Shown here one piece after another: positions 6,009-13,843 of a stretch of DNA of 45,468 nt. The notes under the pieces are model-generated. The model was not told the DNA's origin and did not search any database. It saw only the letters and a program-made list of their open reading frames with translations. The first letter of the stretch is position 1. Every line of letters starts with the position of its first letter. Source of the DNA: Clostridia bacterium (GTDB lineage Bacteria; Bacillota; Clostridia; UMGS1883); assembly GCA_017472685.1 (NCBI GenBank), contig JAFUOO010000008.1, positions 70,154-115,621 of the forward strand, in the 5' to 3' direction. Both the position numbers and the translations under genes were made by a program.

Positions 6009-8285
6009 ATGAAAAAAATTCTCGCATTGGTACTTGTAGTGGCTATAATGGCATCACTTGTTATGGTACCCACAGTGCAGGCTGCTGAATATACAGCTCC
6101 TGTATACGATGATGTAATCGAGACAATTAAAAAGGTTAACGATTACTGGATTACAAACCACCGTAATGATGTGGGCTCTGCTTTCTGGGAAAGAGGCGCT
6201 TACAACACAGGTAACATGGAAGCTTACTTCCTTACAGGCATTGAAGAGTATAAGGAATACTCCGAAAGATGGGCTAACCGTAACCGTTGGACAGGTCATC
6301 CGTCCAATTCTCAGCCTAATGAATGGACCTGGGGCTACAGCCACGACACAAACTCCAAGGCTGTGCTTTTCGGTGACTGGCAGACATGCTTCCAGACATA
6401 TGCTGACCTTTACAACCTTGACGAAATAAAGTCAGACAGCAAAATGGAAAGAGCTACATATGTTATGGAATACCAGATGAGCAAGAGTGAGGACGAATTC
6501 TGGTGGTGGGCAGACGCGCTCTACATGGTAATGCCCACAATGGTAAAGCTTTACAACACTACAGGTAACACTCTTTATCTTGACAAGCTCTATGAATACT
6601 ATAACTATGCACGTGAGTTGATGTACGACGGTCCTAACGGTATCCCCACAAGTGAAGCGGGCTACGAATCCACCGCGCGTCTTAACAGTGGTGCACAGTT
6701 CTCCGATGAAAATGACTATAAGTATCTTTTCTTCCGTGATGCAAGATACGTTTATCCCTTGAACCCCATTCCCGGAAACGAAACAACAAAGAACTTCTGG
6801 GCAAGAGGTAACGGCTGGGTATTTGCAGCTTTGGCAAAGGTATTGCAGGAAACACCCGACAACTGGGAATACCGTCAGGAATTTATGGATGCATACCTCG
6901 GTATGGCAAAAACTCTTAAGGAATTCCAGAAGTTTGACGACAAGGGCAACGGCTTCTGGACACAGTCTATCTTAGCACACAACTACAGCTGTGACCCGGG
7001 CTACAACCCCTACGGCTATGAAACAAGCGGTACAGCATTCTTCACATATGGCTTCCTTTGGGGTATCAACGCAGGCGTACTCAGCGAAGCAGAATACCTC
7101 AACACAGCTCTCGCAGGCTGGAAGTACCTTACAGATGTAGCTATTCAGCCCGATGGTAAGGTTGGCTACGTACAGTGGGTAGGCGGCGAAGCAGGTAAGG
7201 CTGCAGTATACGACAACACTCAGGACTTTGCAGTTGGCGCAACACTTCTTGCAGGCTGTGAAATGGCTAAGTATGTTGGTGGTATGCAGGGCTACTTCTA
7301 TCCCTACCTTCAGAGAAGAATGGTTAACATGGTAGGATTAAAGATTGATGCTCCCTATGCATTTACAGGCAGCAACGTTACACCTATTGATGCAGCTCCC
7401 GTTATTGTTAACGACAGAACATTGGTGCCCGTAAGAGTTATTTCCGAAGGCTTGGGCGCTAAGGTAGAGTGGGACGGCGCAACAAAGGGTGTTACAGTTA
7501 CTCTTGGTGACAAAATCGTTAAGATGAACATTGGAGTTAACAAGCTCCAGGTTATTACTGTTGTTGAATGGAACGGCGAAACACCCGTTAACGTAATAAG
7601 CGAAGATAAGATAATTGATGTAGCTCCTACTCTTATCAATGACAGAACAATGGTGCCTCTTCGCGCAATTGCAGAGGCTCTCGGCAAGATTGTTTACTAC
7701 AACGATGCATACAAGCTGATTATCGTTGGCTATAAGAACGAAGTGTTCCAGAAGAGCGAAAAGGCTATGGAAGAAATGCTTGCAAACACTCTTATGGCAG
7801 GCGTAAGACCTGAAAAGAACCCCTACTACGCAAACCTTCTTCAGACACCTGCAGAGCTCACAGACTCTAAGATTATCAGAGCTGTCAGCGCAACTGCTAC
7901 AGCAGAGCCTGAAAACTTCAACGCAATTTATATGTCTATTGACGGTGACCCCTCCTCCCGTTGGGGCAGTGACAGAGAAGCTACTCTTATCGTAGACTTC
8001 GGTACTGCACAGTACATGGAAAAGCTTTGTCTTTCCATCTGGAGAGGTAACAGCGGAGTTAGAACAACAAAGTTTGACCTTTACACATCTGTAGACGGCG
8101 TGAACTACGAGCCGCTTTACTCCGGCGAAAGCCTCAATACTACAGAATTCAACATTCTTGACTGTGGTAAGGAAGTAAGATATGTTAAGTTCCACGGCTA
8201 CCACAACAGTGAAAACAACTGGGTTAACGTGTTCGAGGTTGTAGGCTACGGCGAAGGCACACAGGTTGAAACAAATCTTAAGTAA
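6009..8285 (+). CDS. Secreted GH105/GH88-type unsaturated glycuronyl hydrolase with Cu-amine-oxidase-type and CBM32-like domains
   Basis: 758 residues. A signal peptide ends near VQA|AEY (residue 25/26). Residues about 30-440 are an (alpha/alpha)6 glycoside hydrolase: DEFWWWADALYM, FWARGNGWVFAAL (about 263-275) and ETSGTAFFTYG are the conserved blocks of GH105/GH88 enzymes, which release unsaturated uronic acids left by polysaccharide lyases from pectin or ulvan/glycosaminoglycan-type polymers. Residues about 455-580 carry two VNDRTLVPVR / INDRTMVPLRA motifs of the Cu_amine_oxidN1 stalk domain. Residues about 620-755 resemble an F5/8C (CBM32) lectin: DGDPSSRWGSD, LIVDFG, RYVKFHGY. RBS AAAGGAG lies 10 bp upstream. 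No sortase or SLH anchor is seen; it may stay wall-associated through the stalk. A strong terminator follows. The exact substrate is inferred only to class. Confidence 0.85.
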   Translation: MKKILALVLVVAIMASLVMVPTVQAAEYTAPVYDDVIETIKKVNDYWITNHRNDVGSAFWERGAYNTGNMEAYFLTGIEEYKEYSERWANRNRWTGHPSNSQPNEWTWGYSHDTNSKAVLFGDWQTCFQTYADLYNLDEIKSDSKMERATYVMEYQMSKSEDEFWWWADALYMVMPTMVKLYNTTGNTLYLDKLYEYYNYARELMYDGPNGIPTSEAGYESTARLNSGAQFSDENDYKYLFFRDARYVYPLNPIPGNETTKNFWARGNGWVFAALAKVLQETPDNWEYRQEFMDAYLGMAKTLKEFQKFDDKGNGFWTQSILAHNYSCDPGYNPYGYETSGTAFFTYGFLWGINAGVLSEAEYLNTALAGWKYLTDVAIQPDGKVGYVQWVGGEAGKAAVYDNTQDFAVGATLLAGCEMAKYVGGMQGYFYPYLQRRMVNMVGLKIDAPYAFTGSNVTPIDAAPVIVNDRTLVPVRVISEGLGAKVEWDGATKGVTVTLGDKIVKMNIGVNKLQVITVVEWNGETPVNVISEDKIIDVAPTLINDRTMVPLRAIAEALGKIVYYNDAYKLIIVGYKNEVFQKSEKAMEEMLANTLMAGVRPEKNPYYANLLQTPAELTDSKIIRAVSATATAEPENFNAIYMSIDGDPSSRWGSDREATLIVDFGTAQYMEKLCLSIWRGNSGVRTTKFDLYTSVDGVNYEPLYSGESLNTTEFNILDCGKEVRYVKFHGYHNSENNWVNVFEVVGYGEGTQVETNLK

Positions 8286-8311
8286 AAAATAGCAAAAAAT
8301 GAACAAAAAAA

Positions 8312-8340
8312 GTCACGGACGAAAGTCCGTGGCTTTTTTT
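8312..8340 (+). terminator. Intrinsic terminator after the GH105 gene
   Basis: Nine-base stem GTCACGGAC (8312-8320) and GTCCGTGGC (8325-8333) with a GAAA tetraloop, one G-U pair, and a T8 tail. Confidence 0.9.
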
Positions 8341-8601
8341 GTTTGTTAAAAAACAAAGTATGCAGGCAGAAAACATTTAAAAATGTTGAGCAGATATTTG
8401 AATTTGATGTTTTTGAGACCAAAAACAAAAAGCTGCGCTGAAAAAATATACAAAAAACGATGCGAAATTCTCTAAAAAATATCACAATTGCACAAAGATG
8501 CGGAAAAAACACGTTTTTCAAATAAATGCACACCAAAATCACATAGACAAATGATGAATAGGTTGGTAAAATCGTGCCATAACAAAAACCCCCCTTTATT
8601 A
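8341..8601. other. AT-rich intergenic DNA, no gene seen
   Basis: Between the GH105 terminator and the long stem-loop at 8602. A-rich and T-rich runs, no start with a ribosome-binding site followed by a plausible protein, no clear promoter. Confidence 0.4.
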
Positions 8602-8689
8602 TTTCCTCCGATGAATTACAACTGCAAAAAACGGCGTGTTACCACGCTTTGCCGCTTTTTGCAGTAGAGTTCATCCTCAGCGGCGGAAA
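8602..8689 (+). ncRNA. Long imperfect stem-loop; candidate structured RNA or foldback element
   Basis: Nested complementary arms: TTTCC/GGAAA (8602-8606, 8685-8689), then GATGAA/TTCATC (8610-8615, 8670-8675), then ACTGCAAAAA with TTTTTGCAGT (8621-8630, 8656-8665), one mismatch, CGGC/GCCG (8632-8635, 8651-8654) and an inner GTG/CAC. The outermost pairing has alternatives. The element lies about 190 bp upstream of the 1400-residue surface protein gene and is not followed by a T run, so it is not a plain terminator. It may be a leader structure, a small RNA or a mobile hairpin. Confidence 0.45.
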
Positions 8690-8792
8690 AAATGGACACA
8701 TTTGATTTTGATGCATTAATAAAAAAGATGCAAAAGGCACAAAAAACAAGGTATTTCGGGGCTTTTTAAAGGGCTTTGATATATCGTGGATG

Positions 8793-8826
8793 ATATGTTC
8801 AGTCAACAAAAACATATGTCAGTCAA
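8793..8826 (+). promoter_or_regulatory. Direct repeat upstream of the large surface protein gene
   Basis: ATATGTTCAGTCAA (8793-8806) is repeated as ATATGTCAGTCAA (8814-8826). The TCAGTCAA cores are exactly 20 bp apart, close to two helical turns, a layout used by dimeric activators or response regulators. 55-90 bp before the ATG at 8881. Confidence 0.4.
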
Positions 8827-8880
8827 AAGTATACAATTTTAACCCAAATATTTGTTATTGGAAAATGAGGAGTGTTAGGT

Positions 8881-11800
8881 ATGAAGTTGAAAAATGTTAC
8901 GGCAATTCTGGTTGTTCTGGCAATGCTGTTTTCCCAGATGACAGCATTCGGTCTTGTTGCAGCAGCGGAAGATGGCGACAATGTTGAGGATGAAATTCTT
9001 CTTGACGACGATGCAGCCATGCTCCGGTACGCGTTAGCAACCAAACCTGTGTTCAACTCTGTTGACCCCATTGCACAAAGTGTAAACTACAGCTCGGTTG
9101 ATGCTGCATGGCCCGAAGCCGGTTGGACAGCAACAAACGCTGAAGGTGTGAACGATATTGAGGTTTACGGCACATTGGTTGCTCCCTCCGTCCGCGTAGT
9201 ACACAGAGGAAGCGGCACCGTTGACAGCTATGTGGGAAGAACACCTGCTGTTGTAAATCTTCCCGACTATGGAAAGGACAACAGCTATATCCTTCTCAGA
9301 TTCAAGCCCGAGGTTGATGCTGAGTGGGGCGATATAGGTCTTCGCGATATTGACGGAAATCTTATAACTGCATTCCGTTTCGGTACAGGTGATGACAACG
9401 CTTTCTGTGTCAACTGGGGTCATACAGGCTACGGTAGCCCCTACAGAACATATTTTGAAGCTTTGACCGACTACATGATTGAACCCTTAGAGGAAGCAGT
9501 AACATCGGTTGTAAATAAAGAAACACAGATTGATATTTTAATGAGAAACTGCGGTACATATTACACCGCTACATATTTTGTAGACGGCTCTCTTTTCTCA
9601 GTTGCAACATATAACATGGGCGAATTCAACGGTCTCGGTAAAATTGAAATGACAGTTGGCGGTGGCTCAAAGCACGACTATATCGGTCTTGCAAATCTTG
9701 AGATATATACAGGCAATGTTCCAGAAAACCCCGTGTTTGTAACAGCGTCTTATATTTATAATGTGAACGAAGACGGCAGTGATGAATGCGTTCATGAAGT
9801 AACAAGAGCTTACGATGCAGCAGAAGAAGGTACAAAGGGTGCGTTCTTCGATGAATATTACTATTCTGCAATGGGCTCTCACATCATGTACAAGGTACCT
9901 GCAACATATCTCACAGAAGATGGCAGTATTGATATTATTCAGAAAAACCCCGAAACAAAGGTTGTGCTCACACGTATTCACAACTGGTCTCATGCTGATA
10001 AGGCACCCGGAAACCTTTACACCGATGCAAACGGCACTACATATGAAATTGCAACGAGAAACCTCGTTCCTAACGGTAACTTTGAACATTCTCTTGCAAG
10101 CTGGTATAACGGTGAGGGTAATGATGCCACATTGGATAAATTCATTATAAACTCCGATAACGATTCCGTAATATTCAGAGAAAATTCCTATTCCACTTCT
10201 GATGCAGGTATCTTCAACAAGTGGGATGTTGAAAAGGGCGAAACATATCTCTTTACATATACCTCATCTGCAGCATGTGAAACAGGTGTAATTTCTACAA
10301 CAGATGACCTTGAAAACTATACCTATACAGGCAGAATTCTTGGCTATGTTGAAGAAGGCACACACGACATTGTTTTCACTGCTGAAGAGGACTATGTACA
10401 GTTTAACCTTGGATGGTTCGGCAACAATGAAATCGGCAGCTTTGGTCTTTACAAGCTCGAAAAGATAGCGTGCGGAAACGTTTATACAACAGTAATTGAA
10501 GGTAACACACCCGTTCTTCCTGCTTACATGGCATTGGATACAGACGGTGTTGTAGTGCCTGTTTCCTGGAACGAAGACGATCTTAAAACCCTTGAGCGCG
10601 GCGAAAATACTGTAAACGGTCTGACAGAGGACAATCGCACTGTTACAGCTACTGTTATGGTTTATCCCGAAACCTTCTGTGTTGATTACCCCACTTCCTT
10701 TGACGGACAGAACGATGTTAACGATAACGGCGGTAATGTGAAGTTCGAAAAGAGCGTTACAGGCAAATTTGCTGTTGAAATGGATGTTCAGATTGAAGAA
10801 TACGGCGATTTGTGGATTGTCCTCAATAACAGCGATACTCTTGGCGAATGGTATTTCCACAACGACCAGATTCTGTTGGGCTTCTATTTTGACGGCGAGT
10901 TCACTCCTCAGAACGGTTATGGAGACGGAAATCGCGAAGACCCCACACGAACACTTACAGTGGCAGGTCTTGACAAAACATACCGCATATTTGTAAAGGG
11001 TGACTGTAATACAGGAAAATATTCTGTAATAATAACAAGCCCTGAGGGCATAAGCAAAACCTTTGATGATTTTGGTTTCAGAACAAATGTAGCTTCCATT
11101 GACTCTGTTGCCATGTTTACAAACAGTGACGGTACAGGTAGCCTTACAGCAGAGAACATTAAGGTTTATGACCCCGAGGAACTGAATGCACAGTACATTC
11201 TTGAAGATAACAGCAAAACACTCGGCACAGAAAATATCGGCGATTACTTCTATGGTGAAGAAATCACATTCTACAATCAGGCAAAATTCTACACCTCATA
11301 TACAGATGAAGAAACAAATAAGGACATAGGACACATTGTAAAGAGCACAATGGAACAGAAGTATGTTGTAGATCCTACAATGACACCCGAAGCCCCCCTT
11401 CCTGTATATGTTAAAATGCATAAGGAGCATGCAGTTGTTTACGACACCTTTGCAACAGGTAACTCGGCAGAAACTGCAACTGCAGAAAACCTTCTCTTTG
11501 CAGGCTCAAGCGGCATTTCCGACGCAGCTGACGTTGACGACGACGGCAATGCTACATTTACAAGCGGCGAATATGTTGCCAGTCCCAGAATTCCGCTCCT
11601 TACATTCAATATTCCCAAATTCAACGAGGGTAATGTTGTAATGCTCAACCTTTATGTATACCGTGTTAACCACAATCTTGGCGACGGTGACAGCATGAAG
11701 CTTGCGGTGAACACTGTTGATACAATAGTTGACGAAAGCGCAGCCTATCTTCCCGAAGATGTCGCAGATGTTCAAAACCTTATATGGTCCGATAACATGG

Positions 11801-13083
11801 TTGTAGCTGCCACTGCAGTGGAAGACGGCAGACGTGATGTAACGAATAACACACACAGAGTAGCGATGGATGTTACAGACCTTGTAATGCAGGCAAAGAA
11901 AGACGGCAAGGCGCAGATTACATTTGCTGTGTATGCCCCCACAGCAGGCGCATATATTGTAAACCGTGAAAGCGCTGTTTACGGTGGAATACACCAGGGC
12001 GACACCGCTGCATTCCTTGAGGTTGAAAACGACACTTACACACTGGATGTTTACGGTGCAAGCCGTGTTACAAAAAACGGCAGCAATGTTCAGCTCGAGG
12101 CTGACGGTGCAACAAGGGTTATTATCCGTAATAAAGCAACAATGAAGCTTTACTCCGAATACGATGAGATTGTTGCATTTGTTGACGATGACAACACATA
12201 TGTATACAGGGAAGATAAGGTTGTAAAGCCCTATGCATCCTCCACAAGTGTAAGAGCAGTAACTCTTGGCTTGGCAATGGTTAATGGTGCTCAGGTTCGT
12301 TACGGCGACAAGGTTGATGAAAACGGCAAGGTTGGCAGTGGTAACGGCTTGAGATTTATTACAACAATTGACCATAACGATTCTCTTGCAGACTTTATTG
12401 CATGCGCGGGTTCTGACGGCGAAAGCATTGAATATACAAACACCAATTTCACAATGGGTGCTCAGCTTGAAGCTGACGGTTCAACAGCAGTCAAGGAAAT
12501 TGTTGCAAAAAAACTGCAGAATGACGATGTTTTTACAACTGCAATAACAAATCTTTCTGAATCGAACTTCAACCGTAATTATACAGCAACACCCTATATT
12601 AAAATTGAAGATGAATTGAACGGCGACGAAATATACGTTGCAGATACCTCTGTCACAAGAAGTATTTACTGTGTGGCAACAGGTATTCTTAAAACTCATG
12701 ACATCAGCGAAGAGAACGCCGATGACTATTCAATGACAAACGAAGACCTTCTCAATGTTCTTCGTGCATATGTAAATCAGGTTGGTATCCGTCTCACATA
12801 CAACCCCGACGCGGAAGAAACATTTTCTGCCCGTGAGGATGGTAGCGGTGCTTACTCCAACAGTGCAGCATTCTTTGATGTGTCCTATACAGACAATTCC
12901 GATGGTAGCTATACAGTGGTAGTTACACCCTTGAGTGATTACAACACAAATGTTGAAATCAAGGACTGGTGGAAGGAATACGTTAGAGTTAACAACAACA
13001 ATTCCAAGGTGCGCACAATGATTACAAACGATTCTATCTCTGAAGACGGCACACTTACATTTACATTTACAGTAGCAAAATAA
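8881..13083 (+). CDS. Very large secreted multidomain beta-sandwich protein (lectin-like, Big_4, DNRLRE-like), function unknown
   Basis: About 1400 residues from ATG 8881 (TGAGGAG at 8866-8872). A signal peptide ends near residue 26 (GLVAAAE). Parts that can be read: about 60-285, a concanavalin-like sandwich ending in GLANLEIYTG; about 385-520, a CBM4/9-like region starting NLVPNGNFEHSLASWYNG; about 535-595, a Big_4-type Ig segment (VPVSWNEDD...GLTEDNRTVTATV); about 600-770, a second LamG-like sandwich; about 850-1035, a DNRLRE/CBM96-like domain (YDTFATGNSAETA, MDVTDLVMQA, AAFLEVEN); about 1100-1320, a region with NGLRFITTID of unknown fold; and a C-terminal sandwich. It is strongly acidic. 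There is no recognisable catalytic core and no SLH, dockerin or LPXTG anchor. The highly adapted codon use suggests strong expression. Probably a glycan-binding surface or secreted protein. Confidence 0.75.
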   Translation: MKLKNVTAILVVLAMLFSQMTAFGLVAAAEDGDNVEDEILLDDDAAMLRYALATKPVFNSVDPIAQSVNYSSVDAAWPEAGWTATNAEGVNDIEVYGTLVAPSVRVVHRGSGTVDSYVGRTPAVVNLPDYGKDNSYILLRFKPEVDAEWGDIGLRDIDGNLITAFRFGTGDDNAFCVNWGHTGYGSPYRTYFEALTDYMIEPLEEAVTSVVNKETQIDILMRNCGTYYTATYFVDGSLFSVATYNMGEFNGLGKIEMTVGGGSKHDYIGLANLEIYTGNVPENPVFVTASYIYNVNEDGSDECVHEVTRAYDAAEEGTKGAFFDEYYYSAMGSHIMYKVPATYLTEDGSIDIIQKNPETKVVLTRIHNWSHADKAPGNLYTDANGTTYEIATRNLVPNGNFEHSLASWYNGEGNDATLDKFIINSDNDSVIFRENSYSTSDAGIFNKWDVEKGETYLFTYTSSAACETGVISTTDDLENYTYTGRILGYVEEGTHDIVFTAEEDYVQFNLGWFGNNEIGSFGLYKLEKIACGNVYTTVIEGNTPVLPAYMALDTDGVVVPVSWNEDDLKTLERGENTVNGLTEDNRTVTATVMVYPETFCVDYPTSFDGQNDVNDNGGNVKFEKSVTGKFAVEMDVQIEEYGDLWIVLNNSDTLGEWYFHNDQILLGFYFDGEFTPQNGYGDGNREDPTRTLTVAGLDKTYRIFVKGDCNTGKYSVIITSPEGISKTFDDFGFRTNVASIDSVAMFTNSDGTGSLTAENIKVYDPEELNAQYILEDNSKTLGTENIGDYFYGEEITFYNQAKFYTSYTDEETNKDIGHIVKSTMEQKYVVDPTMTPEAPLPVYVKMHKEHAVVYDTFATGNSAETATAENLLFAGSSGISDAADVDDDGNATFTSGEYVASPRIPLLTFNIPKFNEGNVVMLNLYVYRVNHNLGDGDSMKLAVNTVDTIVDESAAYLPEDVADVQNLIWSDNMVVAATAVEDGRRDVTNNTHRVAMDVTDLVMQAKKDGKAQITFAVYAPTAGAYIVNRESAVYGGIHQGDTAAFLEVENDTYTLDVYGASRVTKNGSNVQLEADGATRVIIRNKATMKLYSEYDEIVAFVDDDNTYVYREDKVVKPYASSTSVRAVTLGLAMVNGAQVRYGDKVDENGKVGSGNGLRFITTIDHNDSLADFIACAGSDGESIEYTNTNFTMGAQLEADGSTAVKEIVAKKLQNDDVFTTAITNLSESNFNRNYTATPYIKIEDELNGDEIYVADTSVTRSIYCVATGILKTHDISEENADDYSMTNEDLLNVLRAYVNQVGIRLTYNPDAEETFSAREDGSGAYSNSAAFFDVSYTDNSDGSYTVVVTPLSDYNTNVEIKDWWKEYVRVNNNNSKVRTMITNDSISEDGTLTFTFTVAK

Positions 13084-13097
13084 CCACTCCTCAAAAA

Positions 13098-13134
13098 AAG
13101 AGGGAATGCAATAAAAATGCATTCTCTCTTTTTC
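13098..13134. terminator. Bidirectional intrinsic terminator
   Basis: Thirteen-base stem AAGAGGGAATGCA (13098-13110) with TGCATTCTCTCTT (13118-13130), one G-U pair, loop ATAAAAA and a T tail. It separates the surface protein gene from the converging deacetylase gene. Confidence 0.88.
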
Positions 13135-13149
13135 ATTATATAGGAAATT

Positions 13150-13842
13150 TTACTTTTTGCGCGCAGGGCCGTAAAGCTCCATGAAATTGACAGGGTCCAT
13201 CGCCTCTTCGATCAGCCCGAAGCTGTAGCCCTCGGAAACAAAATAGCTCAGTATTGCGTCAAGGTTATTCACCGTTGACTTTTTATCGTGCAGAAGCACA
13301 ATGGGATTTTCATTACCTTTAAGGTCGCCCTTTATGCGGTTAAGCATAGTTGAAATTGCAGGTGCTCCCACACCGTCACGGGGGTCAACGGTCCAGTCCC
13401 AGAGATTGTAGTTTGCAGCCTTTAAAATTTTGTATTGCTCAAGGTTCATATACGGATAGCTGCCGTAGGGTGTGCGTATAAGCTTTGTCTTAAAGCCAAC
13501 TGTGTTATAAAGGTTTTCATTTGTCTCGTTCATTTCCTCCAGGGGCTTTGATGCAGTGGAATAAATTACGTTTACATCGTGGCTCGAGCCGTGCAGCCCC
13601 ACCGAATGCCCCTCGGCTATAATGCGCTTTAGAAGGTCGGGGTTTTCTGTTATACGGCTGTTAAGCACAAAAAAGGTTGCCTTTGCATTGTATTTTTTCA
13701 ATGCATCAAGGATAGCCGGTGTGTTGTGCGTGGGTCCGTCATCAAAGGTAAGGTAAATGACCCGCTGTTTGTCTGTTGCTGCAAGCACAACTGCGGAAAG
13801 AAGAATGGTTGCACAAATGAGCAGAAGCAAAAACCTTTTCAC
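13150..13842 (-). CDS. Polysaccharide deacetylase (CE4/NodB domain), secreted or membrane-anchored
   Basis: 230 residues with an N-terminal hydrophobic signal/anchor (1-21). All five CE4 motifs are present: TFDDGP (32-37, catalytic base Asp and metal Asp), HGSSHD (84-89, metal His pair), RTPYGS (123-128), WDWTVDPRD (148-156) and LLHD (183-186). The metal-dependent enzyme removes acetyl groups from N-acetylglucosamine in peptidoglycan, chitin or exopolysaccharide. It starts at GTG 13840-13842, one base after the stop of asnB; its SD (AGGAGG, 13849-13856) lies inside the last codons of asnB, so translation is coupled. Length is typical of PdaA/PdaB-type enzymes, which act on spore or vegetative wall. 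Confidence 0.92.
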   Translation of the reverse strand: MKRFLLLLICATILLSAVVLAATDKQRVIYLTFDDGPTHNTPAILDALKKYNAKATFFVLNSRITENPDLLKRIIAEGHSVGLHGSSHDVNVIYSTASKPLEEMNETNENLYNTVGFKTKLIRTPYGSYPYMNLEQYKILKAANYNLWDWTVDPRDGVGAPAISTMLNRIKGDLKGNENPIVLLHDKKSTVNNLDAILSYFVSEGYSFGLIEEAMDPVNFMELYGPARKK

Positions 13843-13843
13843 A

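Noticed and set aside
7338..8306. Long open frame on the minus strand inside the GH105 gene
   Set aside because: It is the antisense of a well-supported gene with biased codons, has no SD, and its translation is Cys/Val/Asn-rich without any motif.
11506..12375. Long minus-strand open frame inside the large surface protein gene
   Set aside because: Antisense artefact of codon bias; composition is unnatural and there is no ribosome-binding site.
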